Positions 1 to 6,061 of a DNA stretch of 16,221 nucleotides are shown here, piece by piece; position 1 is the stretch's first letter; every line of letters begins with the position of its first letter. Both the position numbers and the translations under genes were made by a program. The stretch is taken from the NCBI GenBank assembly GCA_049615605.1, contig JBMZFW010000026.1, forward strand, positions 1 to 16,221. The letters are read 5' to 3'. The notes beneath the pieces were generated by a model. It was not told the DNA's origin and searched no databases. It saw nothing but the letters and a program-made list of their open reading frames with translations. The DNA is from JAQWUY01 sp049615605 (lineage in GTDB: Bacteria; Pseudomonadota; Alphaproteobacteria; JAQWUY01).

Positions 1-32
1 AAAAAGCCTTTGTAATTAATACAAAGGCTTTT
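1..32 (-). terminator. Bidirectional rho-independent terminator downstream of tRNA-Val
   Basis: A perfect inverted repeat AGCCTTTGTA / TACAAAGGCT (5-14 and 20-29) encloses the 5-base loop ATTAA. It is flanked by A5 at positions 1-5 and T4 at 29-32, so transcripts in either direction would form a hairpin followed by U residues. It lies a few bases beyond the CCA end of the minus-strand tRNA-Val, so it most likely ends that transcript. It may also end a plus-strand transcript entering from the left edge, which cannot be seen. Confidence 0.8.
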
Positions 33-36
33 AATA

Positions 37-112
37 TGGTGGGTGATAACAGGATCGAACTGCTGACCTCCTCGGTGTAAACGAGGCGCTCTCCCAGCTG
101 AGCTAATCACCC
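37..112 (-). tRNA. tRNA-Val (anticodon UAC)
   Basis: The reverse complement folds as a complete 76-nt tRNA. The acceptor stem is GGGTGAT/ATCACCC (106-112 with 41-47), the discriminator is A, and the 3' CCA is encoded (37-39). The D arm carries AGCTCAGCTGGGAGAGC, and the T arm carries GTTCGATCC with its TTCGA loop. The anticodon stem CCTCG/CGAGG encloses the loop TTTACAC, giving anticodon TAC (77-79 on the plus strand) and therefore valine. It has its own promoter and terminator, so it appears to be a monocistronic tRNA gene. The fold was made by eye but every arm pairs. Confidence 0.95.
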
Positions 113-302
113 GATAAAGGTGTTATATGTTATTAAGGTTTCTTTTGCAAGTACTTTTTTTCATTTTTTTCAAAAAAACAAAAAACTATTTTTCAAACAT
201 TTAAATTTATTTTAATTAGGCTGGAATCAAGTGGGGAAAAGCAACGACTACAAGTACTCATTAAGCGATTAAACCTGCAGGTATTAAATCTTTAAAACAG
301 AT
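113..302. other. Intergenic region between tRNA-Val and the ilvA 3' end
   Basis: No gene is seen here beyond the tRNA promoter. Two small symmetric elements occur. One is the 10-bp palindrome ACCTGCAGGT (273-282). The other is an 8-bp inverted repeat TTAAATCT/AGATTTAA (284-291 and 299-306, 7-base loop) that overlaps the ilvA stop codon. The inverted repeat lacks a T-tract on the minus side, so it is at best a weak transcript end for the fdhD-mobA-ilvA operon. Confidence 0.5.
122..150 (-). promoter_or_regulatory. Sigma70-type promoter of tRNA-Val
   Basis: On the minus strand a -35 box TTGCAA (145-150) and a -10 box TATAAC (122-127) are separated by exactly 17 bases. The -10 ends 9 bases before the tRNA 5' end at 112, so transcription would begin just upstream of the mature 5' end, as is usual for a single tRNA gene. 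The boxes are read directly; their use is inferred. Confidence 0.65.
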
Positions 303-1508
303 TTAACCCGCAGACATTTCTACTGTTTTGAAACCCTTTTCATTCAGCGTTTCAACTATATTTGAAAAGTCAGTCTTGCCTTTTGTTTCAATGGCAATTT
401 CAATGCTTGTTTCTTTAACCGTTGCGTGTGAAAAGATATGTTGATAAGTCATTTCAACGATATTACCACCACCATCACCAATGATAGCCGATACATTTGA
501 TAATACGCCTGGTTGGTCTGGAAGGTAAATACGCAAACGACCAAGACGACCAATGTGAACCAAATCACGCATTAATACAGATGCAAGTATTCTTTGGTCA
601 ATATTACCCCCGCTAAGGATTACGCCAACTTTTTTACCTTTGAATAACTTTTGATTGGCAAGCACACCTGCAAGGGCAACTGCACCCGCACCTTCAACCA
701 ATGTTTTATCGTTTTCCAAGATAAGAACCATTGCGCGTTCAATTTGTTCTTCGGTAACTGTTAATATATCGTCCAGTTCCGATTTGATAATTTCAACAGT
801 CATTTTTCCCGGGTGCTTAACCGCCACACCTTCGGCAATTGTTGAACCACCAACGGCAACCTTTTCATTATTTAAGATTTGCTTTACCGCTGGGTACATT
901 TCCGTTTGTACGCCATAAACTTTTACCTTTGGATTAATGCCTTTTACCGCCAGTGCAACACCGCTTGCAAGACCACCACCACCGATTGGTGTTAATACCA
1001 CATCCAAATCGCTTACATCTTCCATCATTTCAAGACCAACTGTACCTTGACCTGCGATAACATCGGCGTTGTCATAAGGGTGAATAAATGTATATCCATT
1101 TTCTTTTGCTAATTTTTCAGCGTGAGCCGTTGCTTGGACAAAATCACCATGCAAGACAACTTCTGCCCCATATTTTTGTGTATTGCGAACTTTTACAAAA
1201 GGCGTGTTTTCAGGCATAACAATCACAGACGGTATACCCATTTTTTCAGACATATACGCAACACCTTGGGCGTGATTACCCGCAGACATTGCGATTACAC
1301 CCTTTTTCTTGGATTCATCAGATAAGTTTTTGATTGCATTTAATGCACCCCTAGCCTTAAATGAACCAGTATTTTGGCGGTTTTCAAATTTAAGATAAAC
1401 ATCGGCGCCCGCAATATCACTGATTGTTTTTGAATGACGCGTACGCGTTCGTTCAACCAAATCATTGATATTTTCACTAGCCTTTTTTACATCTTCAAAT
1501 TTAACCAT
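303..1508 (-). CDS. ilvA: Threonine ammonia-lyase (threonine dehydratase) with C-terminal ACT domain
   Basis: This 401-residue PLP enzyme deaminates threonine to 2-oxobutanoate and ammonia, the committed step toward isoleucine. The PLP lysine lies in NTGSFKARGA (K51). The phosphate-binding glycine loop GGGGLASG is at about 176-183, and SGGNID is at 299-304. Residues from about 325 to the end (LRIYLPDQPGVLSNVSAI and on) form a single ACT-type domain that could bind an amino-acid effector. The length fits the roughly 400-residue form found in many Gram-negative bacteria rather than the longer two-ACT E. coli IlvA. It is the last gene of fdhD-mobA-ilvA, and its start overlaps the end of mobA by 8 bases, which suggests translational coupling. 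No strong Shine-Dalgarno sequence precedes the ATG. A catabolic role cannot be excluded from sequence alone, but the ACT domain favours feedback regulation. Confidence 0.93.
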   Translation of the reverse strand: MVKFEDVKKASENINDLVERTRTRHSKTISDIAGADVYLKFENRQNTGSFKARGALNAIKNLSDESKKKGVIAMSAGNHAQGVAYMSEKMGIPSVIVMPENTPFVKVRNTQKYGAEVVLHGDFVQATAHAEKLAKENGYTFIHPYDNADVIAGQGTVGLEMMEDVSDLDVVLTPIGGGGLASGVALAVKGINPKVKVYGVQTEMYPAVKQILNNEKVAVGGSTIAEGVAVKHPGKMTVEIIKSELDDILTVTEEQIERAMVLILENDKTLVEGAGAVALAGVLANQKLFKGKKVGVILSGGNIDQRILASVLMRDLVHIGRLGRLRIYLPDQPGVLSNVSAIIGDGGGNIVEMTYQHIFSHATVKETSIEIAIETKGKTDFSNIVETLNEKGFKTVEMSAG

Positions 1509-2088
1509 TTATATAACCATTTACCTTGTCTAAGTCATCTTGTGTGTTTACATTCATAAACACATCATATTTATAATCGTCAAAATCAACTATATTACAG
1601 TTAAGTTCCTTTGTAAACATATCAACTTTGCGAATATCGTTTTTTAAACTTTGTGATAAGTTATCTTTTAAATCTTTTTTCCACAATGCGATAACTGGGT
1701 GTGTGCGTGAATTACTGGATGCGACAACAACATCTGTATCATCATTCATTTTGTCAAGCATACGACTTACCAAGTCATCTGGTAATAACGGACAATCAAC
1801 GGGAATGCTTAATACAATATCGTTTTTACAGTTTTCAAGCCCTGTTAATACACCTGCCAAAGGTCCTGCAAAATCAGTTATACTGTCGCTGTGAACATTA
1901 AAGCCTAGCTTATTATATCTGTCATCGGTTGAATTGGTATTAATAATAATTTCATCAACTTGCGGGGTTATAATATTTATCACCCTGTTAATCATAGGTT
2001 CTTTGGCAACATTAACCCACGATTTATCAGTCCCCATACGGCTGGATTTACCACCCGCCATTAATACGCAACTTATTTTATTTGCCAT
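1501..2088 (-). CDS. mobA: Molybdenum cofactor guanylyltransferase MobA
   Basis: MobA transfers GMP from GTP to molybdopterin-Mo, producing the guanine dinucleotide form used by formate dehydrogenases and other DMSO-reductase-family enzymes. The 195-residue protein opens with the nucleotidyltransferase signature AGGKSSRMGTDKSW (11-24). It continues with GPLAG (75-79) and the metal-binding PVDCP segment (aspartate 98), all typical of the family, and its length is normal for MobA. The ATG lies inside the end of fdhD (11-base overlap), and its own end overlaps ilvA, so the three genes are almost certainly one transcript. No recognisable ribosome-binding site precedes it, so expression probably depends on re-initiation after fdhD. 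The related MocA and IspD families share the fold, but the neighbourhood with fdhD and moaA supports MobA. Confidence 0.93.
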   Translation of the reverse strand: MANKISCVLMAGGKSSRMGTDKSWVNVAKEPMINRVINIITPQVDEIIINTNSTDDRYNKLGFNVHSDSITDFAGPLAGVLTGLENCKNDIVLSIPVDCPLLPDDLVSRMLDKMNDDTDVVVASSNSRTHPVIALWKKDLKDNLSQSLKNDIRKVDMFTKELNCNIVDFDDYKYDVFMNVNTQDDLDKVNGYING

Positions 2089-2896
2089 TGTCGTATATTA
2101 TTCTTTCATTACCTGATAACACGGTAAAGCGTGAACCCCTTGCCCTGCCGATAAGGGTAAGCCCCGCCTGTTTGGCAATTTCCACACCCCACGCGGTAAA
2201 GCCCGAACGAGATATAAGTACGCTTATTCCCATTTGAATGCATTTAATTACCATTTCCGATGTCAATCTGCCCGTTGTATAAAATATTTTATCTTTTGAT
2301 GATATTTTGTGTTTCCACATATAACCTGTGATTTTATCAACGGCGTTGTGTCTGCCAACATCTTCCATATATATTAAAACATCTTTACCTTCACACACGC
2401 CACAGCCGTGAATTGCCCCCGCTTTAAGATACAAACTGTCCATTGTATTAAATTGCTTTAAGATTTCCGTTATCCACGATGCATTAATGCGTTGTTCAGC
2501 ATCAAGTTTAATGTCTTCTATGTTTTCCATAATATCGCCAAACATTGTACCTTGTGCACAGCCCGAAGTATGAATTTTCTTTTTTAATTTTTCTTCATAA
2601 TTGGTTTGGCGTTTTGTACGAACAACAATTACATCAATATCTTTGTCATATTCAATATCGGTTATTTCATCATCGTCGTGCAACATATTTTGATTTAATA
2701 AATAACCAATCACCAAGTATTCAGGATAATCACAAATTGTCATATGGGTAATGATTTCTTGTCCATTAAGGTACAGGGTCAATGGGCGTTCTTCCACCAC
2801 GAAAAACTTTTCCGCTTCGCCATTTTGGTTAAAGCCTTCAATTTCCCTAGTTAATGACTTGTCGTCTGGGTTTGGTTTTATTAATATTTTATTCAT
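2078..2896 (-). CDS. fdhD: Formate dehydrogenase accessory sulfurtransferase FdhD
   Basis: FdhD carries sulfur from a cysteine desulfurase to the molybdenum cofactor before it is inserted into formate dehydrogenase. This 272-residue protein has the family hallmark EDVGRHNAVDKI (178-189), the TTGRLTSEMVIK segment (207-218) and SRSGFTAWGVEIA (229-241). The sulfur-transfer loop reads TSGCAQGT with a single cysteine (C113), rather than the CxxC known from E. coli FdhD. Single-cysteine versions exist in the family, so this need not mean loss of function. It is the first gene of fdhD-mobA-ilvA and diverges from moaA. No Shine-Dalgarno sequence is visible; a TATATT box (minus strand, 2903-2908) ends 6 bases before the ATG, which suggests a leaderless message. 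No formate dehydrogenase structural gene is in the window, so one is expected elsewhere. Confidence 0.94.
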   Translation of the reverse strand: MNKILIKPNPDDKSLTREIEGFNQNGEAEKFFVVEERPLTLYLNGQEIITHMTICDYPEYLVIGYLLNQNMLHDDDEITDIEYDKDIDVIVVRTKRQTNYEEKLKKKIHTSGCAQGTMFGDIMENIEDIKLDAEQRINASWITEILKQFNTMDSLYLKAGAIHGCGVCEGKDVLIYMEDVGRHNAVDKITGYMWKHKISSKDKIFYTTGRLTSEMVIKCIQMGISVLISRSGFTAWGVEIAKQAGLTLIGRARGSRFTVLSGNERIIYDNGK

Positions 2897-2899
2897 AAA

Positions 2900-2917
2900 A
2901 ATAATATAACAAAAACT
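2900..2917. repeat. 18-bp direct repeat, copy 1 (fdhD side)
   Basis: AATAATATAACAAAAACT occurs here and again, identically, at 2933-2950 in the same orientation, 33 bp apart start to start. This copy covers the putative -10 box of fdhD (TATATT on the minus strand, 2903-2908). A perfect 18-bp repeat in a 61-bp spacer between divergent molybdenum-cofactor genes could be a pair of binding sites for a regulator, but base composition here is very low in complexity. Confidence 0.6.
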
Positions 2918-2932
2918 AAGTTTATATAAAAC

Positions 2933-2950
2933 AATAATATAACAAAAACT
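2933..2950. repeat. 18-bp direct repeat, copy 2 (moaA side)
   Basis: Second identical copy of AATAATATAACAAAAACT. Its last base is the first base of the moaA -35 box TTGTTT (2950-2955), so it ends exactly where RNA polymerase contact would start. That is a position typical of an activator site. The spacing of 33 bp from copy 1 is about three helical turns, placing both copies on the same face of the DNA. Confidence 0.6.
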
Positions 2951-2978
2951 TGTTTTAATGGCTTATTTATACTATAAA
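2950..2978 (+). promoter_or_regulatory. Predicted moaA promoter giving a leaderless transcript
   Basis: The -35 box TTGTTT (2950-2955), a 17-base spacer and the -10 box TATAAA (2973-2978) are followed by only 6 bases and then the ATG at 2985. Transcription would therefore begin at or next to the start codon, which agrees with the lack of a Shine-Dalgarno sequence before moaA. Confidence 0.55.
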
Positions 2979-2984
2979 AAATGT

Positions 2985-3992
2985 ATGAATAATAAACTTA
3001 TTGATTCATTTGGCAGAAATATTTCTTACTTGCGCCTTTCCGTTACGGACAGGTGTGATTTTCGCTGTAATTATTGTATGAGCGAAGATATGGAATTCTT
3101 GCCGAAAAAAGAAATCCTTTCACTTGATGAAATTTACAAGGTTTGTGAAACTTTTGCCAATATGGGTGTGCGTAAAATCCGCGTATCTGGTGGTGAACCA
3201 TTGGTGCGAAAAAATATTATGTGGTTGTTTGAACAACTTGGCAAATTAAAAGAAAAAGGTAAACTGGACGAAATAACAATTACAACAAACGGTTCACAAC
3301 TTGAAAAATACGCATCTGGTTTAAAAGATGCGGGTGTAAACCGTATTAATGTATCGCTTGATACACTTGATAAAGATAAGTTTGATACAATCACACGCAC
3401 AACTGATAAATTTAACCAAGTATTATCTGGTCTTAAAAAAGCCAAGGAAGTTGGATTAAAAGTAAAAATAAATACAGTTGCCATTAACAACTTTAATGAC
3501 GACAGTTATAACGAATTTATTTCTTATGCTATTGATAATGGTTTTGACATTACATTTATTGAAGTAATGCCAATGGGTGATATTGGCAATGAAAACCGTC
3601 TTAATCAATTTATCCCATTAACAGAAGTTAAAAACAGAATTGCTGAAAGATATGAATTAATTCCATCAACGGAAACAACTGGTGGTCCATCAAGGTATTT
3701 CCGTATTCCAAATATTATGAATTCAAAGATTGGTTTTATTTCACCGCTTTCAAATACATTTTGTTCAAGCTGTAACCGTGTAAGGTTAACTTGTACAGGT
3801 GTGTTATACACTTGCCTTGGGCAAGACGACAATGTGGATTTACGCCCTATTTTACGCAACAGTTATGATGACAAGGTTCTAGTTGCGGAAATATTAAATG
3901 CCATTGCCAACAAACCAAAAGAACATAACTTTGTTATTGAAAAAGATAACGAAGTATCCGTTAACCGCCATATGAATGTAACGGGTGGTTAA
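2985..3992 (+). CDS. moaA: GTP 3',8-cyclase MoaA (radical SAM)
   Basis: MoaA uses S-adenosylmethionine and two [4Fe-4S] clusters to start converting GTP to cyclic pyranopterin monophosphate, the first step of molybdenum cofactor synthesis. The N-terminal radical-SAM motif CDFRCNYC supplies three cysteines (28, 31 or 32, and 35, counting from this start). The C-terminal cluster site FCSSCNR plus a third cysteine 14 residues on binds the second cluster at the GTP site. The protein ends in a double glycine (NVTGG), the conserved MoaA tail. I chose the ATG at 2985 (335 residues) over the in-frame ATG at 2958. It puts the usual short lead before SYLRLSVTDRC and lies 6 bases from a good -10 box, whereas the upstream ATG would sit between the -35 and -10. 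It heads moaA-nadK-yciI and is divergent from fdhD-mobA. Confidence 0.94.
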   Translation: MNNKLIDSFGRNISYLRLSVTDRCDFRCNYCMSEDMEFLPKKEILSLDEIYKVCETFANMGVRKIRVSGGEPLVRKNIMWLFEQLGKLKEKGKLDEITITTNGSQLEKYASGLKDAGVNRINVSLDTLDKDKFDTITRTTDKFNQVLSGLKKAKEVGLKVKINTVAINNFNDDSYNEFISYAIDNGFDITFIEVMPMGDIGNENRLNQFIPLTEVKNRIAERYELIPSTETTGGPSRYFRIPNIMNSKIGFISPLSNTFCSSCNRVRLTCTGVLYTCLGQDDNVDLRPILRNSYDDKVLVAEILNAIANKPKEHNFVIEKDNEVSVNRHMNVTGG

Positions 3993-3993
3993 T

Positions 3994-4743
3994 ATGAAAA
4001 TATTTTATGAAGTAAGCAATACACCAGAAGCTAAAAAAGAATTTGAACGCTTAAATAAATTATTCCCCGCTTCAAGTGAAACAGATGCGGAAGTAATTGT
4101 TGTAATTGGTGGTGATGGTTTTATGTTAAGGTCATTACATAAATATTACGGTAAAAACAAAAAAATGTATGGTCTTAATTTTGGTACGGTTGGTTTTATG
4201 ATGAACCCAGCGACTGATGATTTGTTATCCGCCATTGAAAAATCAAATGAACACATTATTACACCATTGGAACTTACTGCCACATTAAAAGATGGTAAAA
4301 CAGAAAACTTAATGGGCTTTAACGAAGTAAGCATTCACCGAAAAACTGCACAAGCAATTAATTTAAAGGTACAGGTTGGCAATAAAACAAGATTGGACGA
4401 ACTTATTTGCGATGGTGCGTTGGTTTCAACCCCCGCTGGTTCAACCGCATATAATCTATCGGCAAATGGTTCAATATTACCACTTGATTCAAATGCCATA
4501 TCATTGACCCCTATTTCATCATTCCGCCCAAGAAGATGGCGTGGTGCAATATTACCAAACACAGTTGATGTTATTTTTGAAAGCACAGACACGGAAAAAC
4601 GCCCCGCTTATGCAACGGCGGATAATAAAACCATTGATAATGTTGTTAAAATGAAAATCAAATCGGCAGAAAAAGGTATTTGCATTTTAACGGACGCCAA
4701 TCACGACTTAGAAGAACGAATTATTTCTGAACAATTTAATTAA
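3994..4743 (+). CDS. nadK: NAD kinase
   Basis: This enzyme phosphorylates NAD to NADP using ATP or polyphosphate. The 249-residue protein has the catalytic GGDG motif (39-42). It also has NFGTVGFMMN (62-71), the NE motif in FNEVSIHR (109-116), and the glycine-rich STPAGSTAYNLSANG segment (145-159) that binds NAD. The opening MKIFYEVSNTPEA followed by the GGDGFML segment is typical of short alphaproteobacterial NAD kinases. The ATG at 3994 is preferred over a GTG at 3985: it is separated from the moaA stop by one base (TAATATG), and GGTGG just upstream can act as ribosome-binding site. It lies between moaA and yciI in one plus-strand operon. The pairing with moaA has no obvious metabolic reason. 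Confidence 0.95.
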   Translation: MKIFYEVSNTPEAKKEFERLNKLFPASSETDAEVIVVIGGDGFMLRSLHKYYGKNKKMYGLNFGTVGFMMNPATDDLLSAIEKSNEHIITPLELTATLKDGKTENLMGFNEVSIHRKTAQAINLKVQVGNKTRLDELICDGALVSTPAGSTAYNLSANGSILPLDSNAISLTPISSFRPRRWRGAILPNTVDVIFESTDTEKRPAYATADNKTIDNVVKMKIKSAEKGICILTDANHDLEERIISEQFN

Positions 4744-4753
4744 AGGTAATAAA

Positions 4754-5044
4754 ATGCAATTTATATTTAATGGTTTTGACAAAGTTGGGCACTTAAATAC
4801 ACGAATGGAAAACCGTGATAACCACCTTGCCTTTTTAAAAACAGCCCAAGATAACAATATTAAATTATTAGTTGTCGGTCCAATCCTTAATGATAATGGG
4901 GATATGGCAGGTTCAACAATTATTATGGAATGTGATAATAAACAAATCGCTTCCGATTGGTTATCAAATGACCCTTATAACAAAGCAGGGCTGTTTGAAA
5001 AAACAACCCTGTTTGAATATAAAATAGTTATCAATAATTTTTAA
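4754..5044 (+). CDS. YciI family protein
   Basis: A 96-residue protein of the YciI-like ferredoxin-fold family, small dimeric proteins often proposed to be enzymes but with no settled general function. Family marks visible here are RMENRDNHLAFL (17-28) with the candidate active-site histidine 24, GP at 42-43, AGS at 52-54, and the DPYNKAGLF segment (73-81). A good ribosome-binding site AAAGG sits 7 bases before the ATG. It is the third gene after moaA and nadK. Its stop codon is interlocked with that of convergent mlaC: both TAA codons lie within TTAA at 5041-5044. A strong hairpin-forming sequence occurs in its last codons (4986-5011). The specific substrate cannot be read from sequence. Confidence 0.85.
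   Translation: MQFIFNGFDKVGHLNTRMENRDNHLAFLKTAQDNNIKLLVVGPILNDNGDMAGSTIIMECDNKQIASDWLSNDPYNKAGLFEKTTLFEYKIVINNF
4986..5011. other. Hairpin with GAAA loop inside the yciI 3' end
   Basis: CAGGG (4986-4990) pairs with CCCTG (5007-5011), and TGTTT (4992-4996) pairs with AAACA (5001-5005), separated by one C/A mismatch and closed by the loop GAAA (4997-5000). It is inside codons of yciI and 30 bases past the mlaC stop. It could slow or end the mlaC transcript, since the two convergent genes leave no intergenic space, but no clear U-tract follows on either strand. The pairing is visible; the function is a guess. Confidence 0.3.
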
Positions 5045-5625
5045 TATTGGCTTTTCATTTGTTGAATTAAGCCATCAATACCTTTGCGTGAATAAAGTGC
5101 AGCAAATTCACTACGTTGTGTTGAAATCATTGAAATGTTTGCAACTGATACATCTAACAACTTTGATTTACCTTTAATTTTACGAATATACCAATCAATT
5201 GTAACTTTTTGATTATTCTTTGGGTTAATCGCCACAGAACGAATAATTACAATACCTTGGTTGCCTTTGTAAACTTTTGTTACTTTAAGGTCTTGTTTAA
5301 TATCAAAGCTGATTAAACGGCGGGCAATTACTTTACCAACCCAAATACCGAATACTTGGATGTATTCTTTCTTTTGTTTCTTTTTAAGGCTTCGCCACGG
5401 CTGACCAAGAACGCTTCGTCCAATTTGAAGGCTAGCAATACTGTCAGAAATTTTTACCGAAATAATTTTTTCTTTCTTATTAGCGTTCATCCCTTTGTCT
5501 GTAAGGACTGTTAATACTTCAAGGCGGATATTTTCAAAGAATTTTTCTTCTGATTTTGTGTCTGCATGTGAAAAAGTCGCAGTCATAAGTATTAAAGAAA
5601 AAATGGCTATTATTTTTTTTAACAT
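5041..5625 (-). CDS. MlaC/Ttg2D-family periplasmic phospholipid-binding protein
   Basis: A 194-residue exported protein of the MlaC (toluene-tolerance Ttg2D) family, which carries phospholipids between the outer-membrane Mla complex and the inner-membrane MlaFEDB transporter. The signal peptide is MLKKIIAIFSLILMTATFSHA, with likely cleavage after residue 21 (SHA). The mature part shows family features: GRSVLG (69-74), QKKEYIQVFGIW (84-95), and the closing segment LLDVSVANISMISTQRSEFA (156-175) followed by GIDGLI. The ATG at 5625 is chosen over one at 5637 because GGAA lies 7 bases upstream and the signal peptide then starts normally. It follows folB by 15 bases, probably in one transcript. 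No mlaE, mlaF or mlaD gene is nearby, so it is an orphan member; a hopanoid-linked role like HpnM is an alternative. Confidence 0.85.
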   Translation of the reverse strand: MLKKIIAIFSLILMTATFSHADTKSEEKFFENIRLEVLTVLTDKGMNANKKEKIISVKISDSIASLQIGRSVLGQPWRSLKKKQKKEYIQVFGIWVGKVIARRLISFDIKQDLKVTKVYKGNQGIVIIRSVAINPKNNQKVTIDWYIRKIKGKSKLLDVSVANISMISTQRSEFAALYSRKGIDGLIQQMKSQY

Positions 5626-5640
5626 TTGTATTTCCATTTA

Positions 5641-6000
5641 TTATTGTTGTTGTTTTGTTAATTCTACACCAACTGATGCGCATTCGTCAATAATTGCCGT
5701 TTTCTTTACATTTACCGTAACTGTTTCAACCCTGTTATCAGCAAGACAAATATCACAAACTTTGTTTGCAAGGGTTTCAACCAATCTGATATGTTCACCT
5801 TTGTTTAATTCTTTGATTTTATCAACCACAGTTTTATAACAAACAACATCATCATAATCTTCATTACCATCAAATGTTGGGGCTTTTACAATCATTTCAA
5901 TGTCAATTGCCACTGGTTGTGCTTTTTCATATTCAAAATCAAATATGCCAATGTACCAGTCCAATTTTAATGTATCTATTTTTACAGTAATCGTATTCAT
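5641..6000 (-). CDS. folB: Dihydroneopterin aldolase
   Basis: FolB converts 7,8-dihydroneopterin to 6-hydroxymethyl-7,8-dihydropterin and glycolaldehyde in folate synthesis. The 119-residue sequence is the usual length. Conserved parts are DWYIGIFDFEYEKAQP (14-29), the acidic VETLA segment with catalytic-site glutamate 75, and the conserved lysine in NVKKTAI (K99/K100). The gene is divergent from folP-folK, which supply the next steps, across a 61-base AT-rich spacer, so the folate genes form a small divergent cluster. No strong ribosome-binding site precedes the ATG. mlaC follows 15 bases downstream and is probably co-transcribed. The product could also carry dihydroneopterin epimerase activity, as some FolB enzymes do. 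Confidence 0.9.
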   Translation of the reverse strand: MNTITVKIDTLKLDWYIGIFDFEYEKAQPVAIDIEMIVKAPTFDGNEDYDDVVCYKTVVDKIKELNKGEHIRLVETLANKVCDICLADNRVETVTVNVKKTAIIDECASVGVELTKQQQ

Positions 6001-6030
6001 TTTTATCTATGTTTCGTTATATAATTATTG

Positions 6031-6036
6031 TATAAT
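6031..6036 (+). promoter_or_regulatory. -10 box of the folP-folK promoter
   Basis: A consensus TATAAT stands 25 bases before the folP ATG, leaving room for a short leader that contains the ribosome-binding site AGGAG (6050-6054). No good -35 box lies 16-18 bases upstream, and a second TATAAT overlaps at 6020-6025, so the exact start is uncertain. The minus strand of the same spacer must also serve folB. Confidence 0.4.
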
Positions 6037-6061
6037 TTCTTATTATTTTAGGAGTATATAT

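Noticed and set aside
284..306. Inverted repeat at the ilvA 3' end as a terminator
   Set aside because: The stem is A/T-only apart from one pair, overlaps the stop codon and has no T-tract on the minus strand, so I do not call it a terminator.
5900..6061. Long N-terminal extension of folP starting at 5900
   Set aside because: It would run antisense through folB and the shared promoter spacer; the ATG at 6062 has a proper ribosome-binding site and matches where the family begins.
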